Shown here: in pieces, positions 49,826-58,929 of the stretch
Layout: every line of letters begins with the position of its first letter
Numbering within the stretch: the first letter of the stretch is position 1
NCBI GenBank assembly: GCA_028277185.1
Contig: JANQGQ010000016.1
Span: 62,001 to 126,000 of the forward strand
DNA length: 64,000 nt
Direction of reading: 5' to 3'
DNA from: Woeseiaceae bacterium
GTDB taxonomy: Bacteria > Pseudomonadota > Gammaproteobacteria > Steroidobacterales > Woeseiaceae
Notes under the pieces: model-generated
Seen by the model: only the letters and a program-made list of their open reading frames with translations
Databases searched by the model: none
Told to the model about the DNA's origin: nothing
Translations under genes and position numbers: made by a program

Positions 49826-51166
49826 TCAGGCAGGCAGGTCCGTGGCGACGAGCTGCCGATAGCGGGCGAAGGTAGCCGCGAGTATCCACGTGCCGAGCGG
49901 CGCGAATATCGCCCCGGTTATCGCCATCGCGAGGCCGATAGCCTCCTTGCCGCCGAGAAGGTAGTCGCTCATCGCCGCGACGACCAGCGGGCCGAGGCCG
50001 ATGCCGAGCAGGTTCAGAACCAGAAGATAGATTGCCGACAGACGCGCGCGCAGGTCCGGGGGCGCCATGATCTGCAGCGCCGCCGCCGCGGCGCCGAACG
50101 GAAAGCTTGCAAAGAAGAAAAACGCCGCGTAGACGAGCGCACTGGACTCGAAGCCCGGCATCAGCGGCGCGGCGATGGCCGTCGGTATGAGCCCCAGACC
50201 GCCGATGGCGCCCGCGCGCAGGTTCGCGTCGCTGCGGCCGGCCCCGGCGAAGCGATCCGCAACGATACCGCCGACGATGATGCCGCTGCCGCCGCACACG
50301 AACAGGCCGAGACCGAGCGCGGCGCCCGACTCGGCCGCGCTGACGCCGAAATCGCGCACGAGCTGGGTCGGCGCCCACGCAATGAACCCGTTGAAGACGA
50401 CGGCAAGCAGCGAGAAACCGAGAAAGTGCCCGGCGATGGCTCCGGCATTGGCCTTGAGGAAAGGCACGATCGCGCTCAGCGGCTGCCCCTTCGAGGCCGG
50501 CGGCGTCCGGCGTACCGGCTCCGGCACGGTCAGCATCACGAGCGCAAACAGGATTCCGGGCAGACCGACGATGAAAAACACGGCCTGCCAGGCCGCGACG
50601 TCTCCGACCAGCGGAACGTGGATGGGTCCGAGCGTCGCGACGGCGCCGACGACGGTCCCGCCGACGATGAACGCAATCCCGGCGCCGAAGAACACGCCCG
50701 ACGAATAGATGCCGAGCGCGCGGCCGAGCCGCTCCGGCGGAAACAGATCGGCGATCATCGAGTAGGCCGCGGGAGACAGCGCGGCTTCGCCGATACCGAC
50801 GCCGACGCGCGCCGCGAAGAGCTGCCAGAAGGTTTTGGCGAGACCGCACAGCGCGGTCATCAGGCTCCAGATCGCCATGCCGACCGCAATGATCCAGCGG
50901 CGGGAATGGCGATCCGACAGCCGGGCGATCGGTATGCCCAACAGACAGTAGAACAGCGCGAAGGCAATACCGTGCAGGAGTCCCATCGCGGTATCCGAGA
51001 TACCGAGATCGCGCTGGATGGGCCCGACCATGAGCGCCAGTATCGTACGGTCGATGAAGGCGATCGTGTAGGCGATGAGCAGCACCGATACGGCGTACCA
51101 ACCGACCGCCGGTGGCGGGTAAGGCGCCTGCGCCCCCTCTGGAGACGCGCGTCCGCTTTCGGTCAC
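49826..51166 (-). CDS. MFS transporter
   Basis: A 446-residue twelve-helix major-facilitator permease. The loop 2-3 motif appears as GIPIARLSDRHSRRWIIAVG and the N-terminal part IAYTIAFIDRTILALMVGPI is typical of the sphingolipid-like/organic-anion MFS group widespread in catabolic loci. GTG start overlaps the stop of the isochorismatase-like gene (GTGA). As last gene of the leftward amidohydrolase/CoA-ligase operon it probably imports the substrate, or exports an intermediate, of that pathway. The substrate is unknown. Confidence 0.88.
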   Translation of the reverse strand: MTESGRASPEGAQAPYPPPAVGWYAVSVLLIAYTIAFIDRTILALMVGPIQRDLGISDTAMGLLHGIAFALFYCLLGIPIARLSDRHSRRWIIAVGMAIWSLMTALCGLAKTFWQLFAARVGVGIGEAALSPAAYSMIADLFPPERLGRALGIYSSGVFFGAGIAFIVGGTVVGAVATLGPIHVPLVGDVAAWQAVFFIVGLPGILFALVMLTVPEPVRRTPPASKGQPLSAIVPFLKANAGAIAGHFLGFSLLAVVFNGFIAWAPTQLVRDFGVSAAESGAALGLGLFVCGGSGIIVGGIVADRFAGAGRSDANLRAGAIGGLGLIPTAIAAPLMPGFESSALVYAAFFFFASFPFGAAAAALQIMAPPDLRARLSAIYLLVLNLLGIGLGPLVVAAMSDYLLGGKEAIGLAMAITGAIFAPLGTWILAATFARYRQLVATDLPA

Positions 51167-51765
51167 AAAGCCGCCTTGCGGAAGTCGTCGATGCCGATGA
51201 CGTCAGCGAACAACATGCCCATCGACATGAGCGAGATACGGTGCCGCTCCTCGTCGAGCTCCGCGCACGCATCGCCGACGACGAATACCTCCAGGTCGCG
51301 GTGACTCGCGTCGCGGACGGTGCTTTCGACGCAGCAGTTCGTCGTCACGCCGCAGACGACGAGCTGCGTTCGCCCGAGCCGTGCAAGCACGGCGTCGAGA
51401 TCGGTCCCGTAGAAAGAGCTCGGCCGGTTCTTGTCGATGACCGTATCGGTATCGCGTACCTCGAGTTCGGGCACGATCTCGACATCCGCGGTGCCGGCCC
51501 GCAGCGCCTTGACTTCAGCCAGTTGGGGCATGATTTTTTCGACGAGCACGCCACCGTCCGCGTAATCGGGCGCGTAGACGTAGCGCGTGAAGATCACGGG
51601 TATATCTGCTTTCCGGGCAAGGGCCAGGACCTCGGCGCAGGGTTCGATGGCCGCCTGACACAGGCTCGTGTCGAGGCCGATTTCCGGCACCTTGCCGTCG
51701 GGCTTGCAAAAGCTCTTCTGCATGTCGACCACGATGAGCGCGGCCCTGGACGTATCGAGTTGCAT
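51163..51765 (-). CDS. Isochorismatase-family cysteine hydrolase
   Basis: A 200-residue hydrolase. The Asp-Lys-Cys catalytic set is visible: Asp15 in ALIVVDMQKSF, Lys in VIDKNRPSSFYG and Cys in CGVTTNCCVEST preceded by the usual cis-peptide. Such enzymes usually cleave amides (N-carbamoyl, nicotinamide or peroxyureidoacrylate-type substrates). In a row with two amidohydrolases and an acyl-CoA ligase, amide or carbamate hydrolysis in a catabolic pathway is likely. It starts 9 bases after the ligase stop. Confidence 0.88.
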   Translation of the reverse strand: MQLDTSRAALIVVDMQKSFCKPDGKVPEIGLDTSLCQAAIEPCAEVLALARKADIPVIFTRYVYAPDYADGGVLVEKIMPQLAEVKALRAGTADVEIVPELEVRDTDTVIDKNRPSSFYGTDLDAVLARLGRTQLVVCGVTTNCCVESTVRDASHRDLEVFVVGDACAELDEERHRISLMSMGMLFADVIGIDDFRKAAL

Positions 51766-51774
51766 GACGTCTCC

Positions 51775-53364
51775 TCAGGATGCTGTGACCTGGTGTCCCG
51801 GCCCGCCGGCCCGTTCGCGCAGAGCCGACTTGAGTACCTTGCCCATGGGGTTGCGGGGCAGTGCGTTCAGCGCGACGAAGGACTTCGGTATCTTCTGGCC
51901 CCCGATGTGCTCGCGGCACCAGGCGCTGAGCGCATCGTCGCCGGGAAAATCCGCGCCGCCGTCCACGACGACGGCCGCGACGACGCGCTCGCCCCAGTAC
52001 TCGTCGGGTACGCCGTAGACGGCCGATTCCGCGATGGCCGGATGGCGGTCGAGGACGATCTCGACCTCCTTGGGGTAGATGTTGACGCCGCCGCTGATGA
52101 TCATGTCTTTCTTTCGATCGACGATGTAGTAGAAACCCTCGTCGTCCCGGCGCGCAAGATCGCCGGCGGTGGCCCAGCCGTTCTCGAGGCTCTCCGCCGT
52201 TTCGTCGGGCTTGTTCCAGTAGCCGCGGAAGAGGTAGGGCGAACGGCTGTACAGTTCGCCGACTTCGCCGTCCGGCACCGCGTCGCCCGCGTCGTCGAGT
52301 AGCCGCACCTCGGTGTTGACGAACGGCAGGCCCACGCAGTTTTTCTTGCGCAGCTGGTCCTGCGGCCGGAGGCTGGTCACGACCCCGGCCTCGGTAGAGC
52401 CGTAGCACTCGTGAAGCCGTCCCTCGCCGAACGTGTCGACGATGCGTTCCTTGAGCGACTGACTGAGCGGCGCGGCATTGGAGATGATCGACGTGAGCCG
52501 ATTGTCGCGGCAGCGATCGAGCAGCGCCGACGACTGGTCGAAAAGCGCACGAAAATGCGTGGGTACCATGAAGATCCCGGTGGGGCGCTCGGCGGCGAGA
52601 TGCTCGAGGACCACCTCCGGATCGAAGCCGGTCATCAGATCGCAACTCGCGCCGAAATACAGCGGCGCCAGATTGAACGCGAAACCGGCGCCATGACACA
52701 GCGGCGCAAGCCCGACGAAGTGATCGTCCGGCCCGAAACAGCCGTACTCGACGCCCATGCCGTAGAAGGTAAGCGAACGGCTGATGTGCGTAACGCGCAC
52801 GCCCTTGGGACTACCCGTCGTACCCGAGGTGTACGGCAGCACGAAATCGTCGAACGAGTCGGCCAGCTGGCCCACGGCAGGCCGCGAGTCGGCCGCCGCA
52901 TCGAGGAGGGCATCGAGCGTTGCGCCCATGGGCACGATACGTTCGACGGTCGCCAGCGGCTCTGCCCTGAGCGGCTCTTCGAGCTCCGGGCTCACGAACA
53001 GGACGCGCGCGCCCGCGTCGTCGCAAATCGCGGCAATCTCGGCGGGCGACAGCTTGGGATTGGGTGTCGCGGTGATGACGCCCACGGAGCCGAGCCCGTT
53101 GACGAGCAGCATGTATTGCAGCGCATTCGGCGAGGCGATCGCAACGCGGTCGCCGCGCTTCAAACCCAGCCCGCCGAGCGCCAGCTGCGAGGCGCGATTC
53201 ATGCGCTCGGCGAACCGGCGGTAGTCGATCGTCTCCACGACGGTGCCGCGGTCGACGACGCGAACGGCGGTCTTGTCCGGCTGCCGGCGCGCGGCCGCGC
53301 GAATCCCCTCCGAGATCAGGAGCGGCCAGCGGCTTCTGCGATCGGTTTCTGCCGTCGCGGTCAT
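51775..53364 (-). CDS. AMP-dependent acyl-CoA ligase
   Basis: A 529-residue class I adenylate-forming enzyme that activates a carboxylic acid as its CoA thioester. The phosphate loop is LPYTSGTTGSPKGVRVTH, the A5 region is ECYGSTEAGV, the hinge is GDLARRDDEGFYYIVDRKKD and the catalytic Lys lies in LPRNPMGKVLK near the C-terminus. The ATG at 53364 overlaps the stop of the MIP18-like gene, favouring it over longer starts. Sequence features suggest medium-chain or aromatic acids, without being decisive. Part of the leftward catabolic operon. Confidence 0.9.
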   Translation of the reverse strand: MTATAETDRRSRWPLLISEGIRAAARRQPDKTAVRVVDRGTVVETIDYRRFAERMNRASQLALGGLGLKRGDRVAIASPNALQYMLLVNGLGSVGVITATPNPKLSPAEIAAICDDAGARVLFVSPELEEPLRAEPLATVERIVPMGATLDALLDAAADSRPAVGQLADSFDDFVLPYTSGTTGSPKGVRVTHISRSLTFYGMGVEYGCFGPDDHFVGLAPLCHGAGFAFNLAPLYFGASCDLMTGFDPEVVLEHLAAERPTGIFMVPTHFRALFDQSSALLDRCRDNRLTSIISNAAPLSQSLKERIVDTFGEGRLHECYGSTEAGVVTSLRPQDQLRKKNCVGLPFVNTEVRLLDDAGDAVPDGEVGELYSRSPYLFRGYWNKPDETAESLENGWATAGDLARRDDEGFYYIVDRKKDMIISGGVNIYPKEVEIVLDRHPAIAESAVYGVPDEYWGERVVAAVVVDGGADFPGDDALSAWCREHIGGQKIPKSFVALNALPRNPMGKVLKSALRERAGGPGHQVTAS

Positions 53365-53750
53365 TCGGCCTCCCGCGGCGTCGCGGCGTGATCGATCCGC
53401 CGCAGCAGGCTCATGCCGCGCTCGCGCGCGGCGCCGAAAACGGCGCGGCCGGCATCCGTCATCATCGCCTCGGTCCACGGCGTCGACCAGTTGAAGGTGA
53501 CGCTGAGCTCGCGCCCGTGGTCGAGCTCCGCGAGGGCGTCCTCGACCTTCGTGACGAGCGCGTGGGTAAAACCGCAGCCTGGCTCGGTGAGTCCGAGCTC
53601 GACCGAGATTGTGCGATCGTCGACGTCGACGCGGCGGACGATACCGAGATCGACGAGCGACAGGCCGAGCCCCGCAGCCTCCATGCAGGGATCGACCACC
53701 CCGCCCAGACGATCGAGCACCTGTCGCCGCACGTCGTCCCCCGAACTCAT
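53361..53750 (-). CDS. MIP18/DUF59-family protein
   Basis: A 129-residue protein with the DUF59 core: VVDPCMEAAGLGLSLVDLGI, then TISVELGLTEPGCGFTHALV where the Cys is the conserved residue of the family, and a C-terminal STPWTEAMMTDAGRAVFG. Relatives such as PaaD and SufT assist iron-sulfur or metal centre maturation of partner enzymes. Here it may mature an enzyme of this pathway. It starts 7 bases after the amidohydrolase stop and overlaps the ligase start. Confidence 0.8.
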   Translation of the reverse strand: MSSGDDVRRQVLDRLGGVVDPCMEAAGLGLSLVDLGIVRRVDVDDRTISVELGLTEPGCGFTHALVTKVEDALAELDHGRELSVTFNWSTPWTEAMMTDAGRAVFGAARERGMSLLRRIDHAATPREAE

Positions 53751-53757
53751 GACCGCC

Positions 53758-54798
53758 TCATGCCGCGACGCGCTGGCGAACGCTGGAGAAGGGTTCACGG
53801 AGGCCGTGCGCAGCGCGCTCGCGGGCGAACACGTCGTCGGACAGGGCCGCCTTGCGCTCTGCCGTATCGATACCGTGCAGCCGCGCGAGGTTCCCGCCCA
53901 TGACGAGTTCACGCACGTCGGGCGTCAGCCGAATCGGTGAGGTCTCGGGCATCTCGTATTTCGCGAGGCCGTCGAGCACGACCTGCGGATGCGGATTGAC
54001 GGCCGCGGACGCGAAAATCACGCGGTCCGGTCCGCCGAAGATGAAGAACTCGTCGAGAATGCGGTGCATCATGTCCGGATTGAGCATCGCCAGAAGGAAA
54101 CTCGCCTCGAGCGTCGCGTAGATGTTCGGAAAATTGCCGAGCAGCATCTTCGTCTCGTCGACGAACATGAAACCGGCATGAATGATCTGAAAGTTCATGT
54201 CGGGAAACGCATTGGCCGCGGCAGCGAGATCGTCCACCTGCATGCCGTGAGCGCTGATCGGACCGATCGGCAGCACCTTGTGAATCGCAACGTTGCGGAT
54301 TCCCGCGTCGTGGGCAAGCTGCAGTACCGGAAATACGAGCCCTTCGTCGTCCATGCGCCAGGCCTCGGTCCGCCCGTTGACGTAGCGCGCCGGATAGAAC
54401 TTGAGGCCGTCCGCGCCCAGCGCGATGCACTCCCGCGCCGTATCCACGGCCGCCTCGCCCTCGAACATGTCGATCCCGGCGTACCAGAGCACACGCTCGG
54501 GATAGTGCTTCTTGAGCCAGGCACCTTTTGCGGTCGCCGAACCGCCGTCCTTAAAGGCGTCGAAGATCGGCAGCGAATGCATGCAGATCATGTCGAGCTC
54601 GGATTCGAGAAACATGGTTTCCACGAACTCCTCGCACTGCCAGTCGTGATCCCATTCCTCGCGGGACAGCGCGTACGGCGCCGGATTGACGTTGGGATGG
54701 TAGCTATAGAGCACGTCCGCGAAGGCTTTGCCGAAACGGCCGTTGAGATTCGCCGGGCTGAAATTGTAAGGATGACAAGTGCCGTCGATAAGGAACAT
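53758..54798 (-). CDS. Amidohydrolase_2 (ACMSD-like) family protein 1
   Basis: A 346-residue TIM-barrel protein of the amidohydrolase-2 group, which includes decarboxylases, hydratases and lactonases. Core strands are visible: RVLWYAGIDMFEG, GADGLKFYPARYV, FQIIHAGFMFVDET and ELVMGGNLARLHGI at the end. The N-terminal metal motif, normally Asp-x-His-x-His, reads DGTCHPYNF, with only one His. The product is probably a C-C or C-N hydrolase of aromatic degradation. It starts 14 bases after its paralogue. Confidence 0.83.
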   Translation of the reverse strand: MFLIDGTCHPYNFSPANLNGRFGKAFADVLYSYHPNVNPAPYALSREEWDHDWQCEEFVETMFLESELDMICMHSLPIFDAFKDGGSATAKGAWLKKHYPERVLWYAGIDMFEGEAAVDTARECIALGADGLKFYPARYVNGRTEAWRMDDEGLVFPVLQLAHDAGIRNVAIHKVLPIGPISAHGMQVDDLAAAANAFPDMNFQIIHAGFMFVDETKMLLGNFPNIYATLEASFLLAMLNPDMMHRILDEFFIFGGPDRVIFASAAVNPHPQVVLDGLAKYEMPETSPIRLTPDVRELVMGGNLARLHGIDTAERKAALSDDVFARERAAHGLREPFSSVRQRVAA

Positions 54799-54812
54799 AG
54801 GTGTCTCCCGGG

Positions 54813-55694
54813 TTAAGCCGCTGTTGCCACGTCGAGCCGGAATACCCGCTCCGCGTTGCCGCGCATCACGAGCTCGCGGCTTTCGTCCCTGAGGTCGAGC
54901 GCCGCGATTTCGTCGACGGCCCGCTGCGGGTGAATGACGGGCCAGTCCGTGCCGAACAGCACCTTCTCGCGGCCGTAGGTATTCATGTAGTGCACAAACT
55001 CGGCAGGCCAGTGTTTCGGCGCGTAGGCGTCAGTGCCGATAAAGACGTTTTCGTGCTTCCAGGCCATCGCGATCATCTCGCCGGTCCACGGCACGCCGAT
55101 GTGGATACCGATGAGCTTCAACTCGGGAAAATCGATCGCAACCTGATCCAGGCAGATCGGCCGGCCCACGCTCGGCAAACGGCGCTCGCGCGAGTACACG
55201 AGGTTTTGCCCAACCTGCATCATGATCGGAATGTCGAGTTCGCAGCACTTGGCATAGATCGGGTAGTACTTCGCGTGATCCGGGGCCAGCTCCATCCAGT
55301 GAGGGTAGAGATGCGCGCCGACGAAGCCCAGCTCCTTCACGGCGTGCTCGAGGTCGGCAAGCTGCTCCATCCCGCGATACGGGTCGACGCCCGCGAGACC
55401 GAAATAGCGCTCCGGATGCCGGCGGCAGACCGCGGCGACCTCCTCGTACGGCACCTCGAACGACCCGCGCATGCGAATGTCGCCGGCCCGCACGGCGATC
55501 AGCAGCGACTTGTCGATACGCGCCGCGTCCATGAGGTCGAGGTAGGCATCCTCGTCGACCCCCCCGCGCATGGATTCGGGCATCCGGACCTGCGCCTTGA
55601 ACGCATCGTCGAGTCCGGTTCGCCCCTCCTCGACCATACGTGGCGTGTACAGATTGACGACAATGTCGATAGCTCCGCTCACAACCCTCTCCAC
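54813..55694 (-). CDS. Amidohydrolase_2 (ACMSD-like) family protein 2
   Basis: A 293-residue amidohydrolase-2 protein, first gene of the leftward catabolic operon. Visible elements: RYFGLAGVDPYRGMEQL, FVGAHLYPHWMEL, LKLIGIHIGVPWTGEM and KVLFGTDWPVIHPQRAV, ending RGNAERVFRLD. The N-terminal metal motif is replaced by AIDIVVNLYTPR, with no His-x-His. The paralogue downstream is only distantly similar. Control is probably by the IclR-type regulator at 58.1 kb through palindromes in the 127-bp divergent promoter. Confidence 0.83.
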   Translation of the reverse strand: MERVVSGAIDIVVNLYTPRMVEEGRTGLDDAFKAQVRMPESMRGGVDEDAYLDLMDAARIDKSLLIAVRAGDIRMRGSFEVPYEEVAAVCRRHPERYFGLAGVDPYRGMEQLADLEHAVKELGFVGAHLYPHWMELAPDHAKYYPIYAKCCELDIPIMMQVGQNLVYSRERRLPSVGRPICLDQVAIDFPELKLIGIHIGVPWTGEMIAMAWKHENVFIGTDAYAPKHWPAEFVHYMNTYGREKVLFGTDWPVIHPQRAVDEIAALDLRDESRELVMRGNAERVFRLDVATAA

Positions 55695-55701
55695 GGAAAG
55701 A

Positions 55702-55731
55702 ACTACACATATATGTAGTATTTCTACATAT
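55702..55731. promoter_or_regulatory. Overlapping palindromes (TGTAG/CTACA boxes) in divergent promoter
   Basis: ACTACA-CATATA-TGTAGT (55702-55719) and ATATGTAG-TATTT-CTACATAT (55711-55731) overlap, both perfect, just upstream of the amidohydrolase operon start. Candidate operator for the nearby IclR regulator. Confidence 0.5.
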
Positions 55732-55781
55732 TCAAAAATTTTTCTTGTATGCTAGGCCTGAACTGTACAACAATCAACACA

Positions 55782-55798
55782 TAGTTGTAGCTCAACTA
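55782..55798. promoter_or_regulatory. TAGTTG-TAGCT-CAACTA palindrome upstream of the TonB receptor
   Basis: A perfect 6-bp inverted repeat with 5-base spacer 24 bases before the receptor ATG. TAGTT...AACTA recurs as the compact TAGTTAACTA upstream of the IclR gene, and both follow ACACA, suggesting one binding protein. Confidence 0.45.
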
Positions 55799-55821
55799 CA
55801 TAAGTGTGAAGGGGGTAGGTT

Positions 55822-58029
55822 ATGAGCAGAATTCCGACTATGTTGGCCGCGCTGGCCGTCCTGACGATTCCGGCGCCGTTTCCAGGCGGCGCCGCGCTGG
55901 CTCAGAACGATGCGTCCCGCGATGACGGCGTACTCGAAGAGCTGGTGGTGACGGCACAGCGCCGCACCGACAATCTGCAGGAGGTACCCGTCGCCGTCAC
56001 GGCCCTGGACGGTGCTGCCATGGAGCGGCGCAACGTCCTGAGCACCGAGGACATCTTCACCGAGGTACCGGGTCTCATCGGCTCGAACAACGTCGGTCAG
56101 AGCACGGCGGTCACCTTCTTTCTCCGCGGCATCGGCACGACCGAGTCGATCGTCACCGTCGACCCTGCGGTCGGCGTGTACGTCGACGACGTGTTCGTCG
56201 CCCGTCAGGGCGTCAACAACTTCGGCCTCTACGACATCGAACGCATCGAGGTGCTGCGCGGTCCGCAGGGAACCCTGTACGGACGGAACTCGTCGGCCGG
56301 TGCCGTCCGGGTCGTGACGAAACGCCCCACGTTCGACACCGAGGGCAGGGTCAATCTGATCTACGGCAACTACTCGCGCCTCGAAGCGCGGGCAAGCTTC
56401 AACACGCCCGTCATCGAGGACACCCTGGCCGTGCGCATGAACGTGCTCTCGGCGCAGCAGGACGGCTACTCGTCGAACGTCACGCTCAACGAAGACGTCA
56501 ACGACATGAACTTCTTCGGGGCCCGGCTATCCGCGCTGTATACCCCGAACGACGAGTTGAACGTCGTCTTCACGGCCGACTTCATGGAAGACGACAGCAA
56601 TTCGGTCTATCCGTCGAATCTCGCGACCCTGCCGACCGAGCCGAGCTCGGACAGCCTGTTCACGCTCTTCTCGGACACGGTTCAGTCCAACGTCGGCACC
56701 ACCTGGGGGACGTCGCTGACCGCCGAATGGCTGCCCAGCGATACGACGACCTTCAGGTCGATCACCGCGTACCGCAAGACGCTGCAGAAATACAATCTGG
56801 ATCTCTCCGATTCGATAACGCCGATTTACGAACTCTTCACCGACAACGACTCGGAACAGGTCAGCCAGGAGTTCACGCTGACCGGCGTGCTGGGCGATGG
56901 CGCATTCGACTATACGGCGGGCCTGTATTTCTTCTCCGAGGACAGCACGTCCTTCCTCGGAAACGAATTCAACCTGCGCGTGCCGCCGGACTTCATCATT
57001 ATCCCCACGATTTTCAACGAACAGTTCATCCAGACGGACGTCGAGAGCTATGCCGCCTACGGCGAGATTACGTGGCACTTCGCCGACCGCTGGTCCGCAT
57101 TCGTCGGGGGTCGCATCACGAACGAAGAGAAGACGATCGGGACGCAGTTTTTTACGGGCCGCACGCCGCCGGGCTTCAATGCGACCGGCGGCTCGCTGGC
57201 TTTTGACACGTCGGACATCATCGCGCTCGGCACGCCGGTCGAACTCGAGTTCGACGAGTTCACGCCGCGGATTGGCGTAAGCTTCGCGGTCAGCGATAAC
57301 GTCAACACCTACGCCAGCCTCTCGCGCGGCTTCAAGTCCGGCGGCTGGCTCGCCCGGCTCGTGTTCCCGAACCCGGACGAGCTTCGGGACTTCCCGCCGG
57401 AAATCGTCGACAGCTACGAGCTCGGCCTCAAAGCCGAACTGTTCGGTAACCGGGTACGAACCAACGTCGCGTTGTTCTATACCGACTTCCAGGATCTGTT
57501 CAATACGTTTACCAACGTCAACGGCGGCTTCGACGGTGCGACGACGGATGCCGAGATCAGCGGAATCGAGTTCGAGGCTATCTGGCGGGTCAACGAATAC
57601 CTCGACATCTTCTCCAACTTCGCGGTCATGGACGGCGAGTACGCAGGCGACCTCGATCCGGGCCTCGCCGAAGTGCTCGGCGACGATCTGCAGCGTCTGC
57701 CGGAACTGCAGGGCAAGATCGGCTTCTCATGGCTTAAGCCCCTCGACGGCGGCCGCGGCATGCTGCGCGCGGGCTTCGACTACTCCTACATCGGCGATCA
57801 CTACACGGCGATCACGAACGCGCCGGTCTCCGAAACCGGCTACGAGATCGCGAATGCATCGTTCGGCTGGGAGCGCGAGGACGGCCGCTTCGGCGTCACC
57901 GTGAGCTGCCGGAACTGCTTCGACGAGGAATACTTCCACAGCCTGCTCGACTTCTCGGGACTCGGCTTCGCGCCGGCGTACCCGGGCGAGCCGCGTTTCT
58001 ATATGATCAACTTCGAGGCCGGTCTCTGA
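55822..58029 (+). CDS. TonB-dependent receptor
   Basis: A 735-residue outer-membrane receptor of the group common in sphingomonads and marine gammaproteobacteria. The signal peptide ends at GAALAQ (about residue 28), the TonB box is LEELVVTAQRR, the plug has VPVAVTALDG and EVLRGPQGTLYGRNSSAGAV, and the barrel closes with FYMINFEAGL. It is divergent from the amidohydrolase operon and upstream of an IclR gene, so it probably imports the organic substrate of that pathway rather than iron. SD GGGGGTAG precedes the ATG. Confidence 0.9.
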   Translation: MSRIPTMLAALAVLTIPAPFPGGAALAQNDASRDDGVLEELVVTAQRRTDNLQEVPVAVTALDGAAMERRNVLSTEDIFTEVPGLIGSNNVGQSTAVTFFLRGIGTTESIVTVDPAVGVYVDDVFVARQGVNNFGLYDIERIEVLRGPQGTLYGRNSSAGAVRVVTKRPTFDTEGRVNLIYGNYSRLEARASFNTPVIEDTLAVRMNVLSAQQDGYSSNVTLNEDVNDMNFFGARLSALYTPNDELNVVFTADFMEDDSNSVYPSNLATLPTEPSSDSLFTLFSDTVQSNVGTTWGTSLTAEWLPSDTTTFRSITAYRKTLQKYNLDLSDSITPIYELFTDNDSEQVSQEFTLTGVLGDGAFDYTAGLYFFSEDSTSFLGNEFNLRVPPDFIIIPTIFNEQFIQTDVESYAAYGEITWHFADRWSAFVGGRITNEEKTIGTQFFTGRTPPGFNATGGSLAFDTSDIIALGTPVELEFDEFTPRIGVSFAVSDNVNTYASLSRGFKSGGWLARLVFPNPDELRDFPPEIVDSYELGLKAELFGNRVRTNVALFYTDFQDLFNTFTNVNGGFDGATTDAEISGIEFEAIWRVNEYLDIFSNFAVMDGEYAGDLDPGLAEVLGDDLQRLPELQGKIGFSWLKPLDGGRGMLRAGFDYSYIGDHYTAITNAPVSETGYEIANASFGWEREDGRFGVTVSCRNCFDEEYFHSLLDFSGLGFAPAYPGEPRFYMINFEAGL

Positions 58030-58051
58030 GCCAGGCAGGACACGAGACACA

Positions 58052-58061
58052 TAGTTAACTA
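58052..58061. promoter_or_regulatory. TAGTTAACTA palindrome upstream of the IclR gene
   Basis: A perfect 10-bp palindrome 49-58 bases before the IclR ATG, within ACACATAGTTAACTAG; the receptor promoter contains ACACATAGTTG. A possible autoregulatory site. Confidence 0.4.
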
Positions 58062-58109
58062 GCCTGGCGGGGGGGCGCCGGCCCGCGCCGCCCGCCACAG
58101 GAGAAGCGC

Positions 58110-58856
58110 ATGGCCGCGAACGAACGCGTCAAGTCGGCGGACCGCGTTCTCTCGTTGCTGGAGCTGTTCGAGCAGCGACGCGAGCCGATGTCGGCGAGCG
58201 CGATCGCGCAGCACCAGAACTGGCCGCTGTCGTCGACGGCGGCGCTCCTGAAAAGCCTCGTCCAGTCGCGCTACCTGATGCAGGTGCAGAACGGCCGCAA
58301 GTACTATCCGTCGATGCGGCTCAACCGACTGACGCGCTGGCTGGGCAGCGAGCTGCTGCCGAGTGGCGAGGACGTGCAGGAACTGCTGCTGGCATTGCGC
58401 GACCGCTTCGGCGAAACGGTGACGCTGAGCGTCCGGCGCGGGCTGGCCATGGAGTTCGTCGAGATCCTGCTCGGTACCAAACAGGTCGTGATGAAGGTTC
58501 AGGAAGGCGACACGTTCCCGTTGTTCACCTCAGCCATCGGCATCGCGGCCCTCGCGGCAACCGACCCGCAGAAGGTCGACGAGCTGATCGAACGCTCCCG
58601 ACGCCTCGAACCCGATCGGGTGCTCGACGTCGATACGATCGGCACGCGGGTCGAGCGCTGCAGGACTCAGGGCTACTACGCGGGCTTCGATCACGCGATC
58701 GAAGGCCTGAGTGCGGTCACGATCCCGCTGAGCGCCGAAGGCTCGGTGTCGACTTACGTCGTCGCGATCGCGGGCCTGACGAGTCAGATTCGACGGGCCG
58801 AGCAGGAAATCGCGCGCGACGCGATTCGCATCATCGCCGCCTACCAGGGACAGTAA
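58110..58856 (+). CDS. IclR-family transcriptional regulator
   Basis: A 248-residue regulator. The N-terminal winged helix (ADRVLSLLELFEQRREPM and SASAIAQHQNWPLSSTAAL) precedes the IclR effector domain from about residue 75 (LLLALRDRFGETVTLSVRRG; FPLFTSAIGIAALA; GFDHAIEGLSAVTIPLS). IclR proteins bind small organic acids or aromatics and repress or activate catabolic genes. It lies after the TonB receptor and beside a hydrolase, so it is probably the regulator of this locus. SD AGGAG lies 6 bases before the ATG. Confidence 0.9.
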   Translation: MAANERVKSADRVLSLLELFEQRREPMSASAIAQHQNWPLSSTAALLKSLVQSRYLMQVQNGRKYYPSMRLNRLTRWLGSELLPSGEDVQELLLALRDRFGETVTLSVRRGLAMEFVEILLGTKQVVMKVQEGDTFPLFTSAIGIAALAATDPQKVDELIERSRRLEPDRVLDVDTIGTRVERCRTQGYYAGFDHAIEGLSAVTIPLSAEGSVSTYVVAIAGLTSQIRRAEQEIARDAIRIIAAYQGQ

Positions 58857-58929
58857 AGCGGCTGATACGGCGCCGGGCAACGTCTGCTATGGTGGCAGGC
58901 CATCCGGAACCGAACAGGGCTGGTGAATC

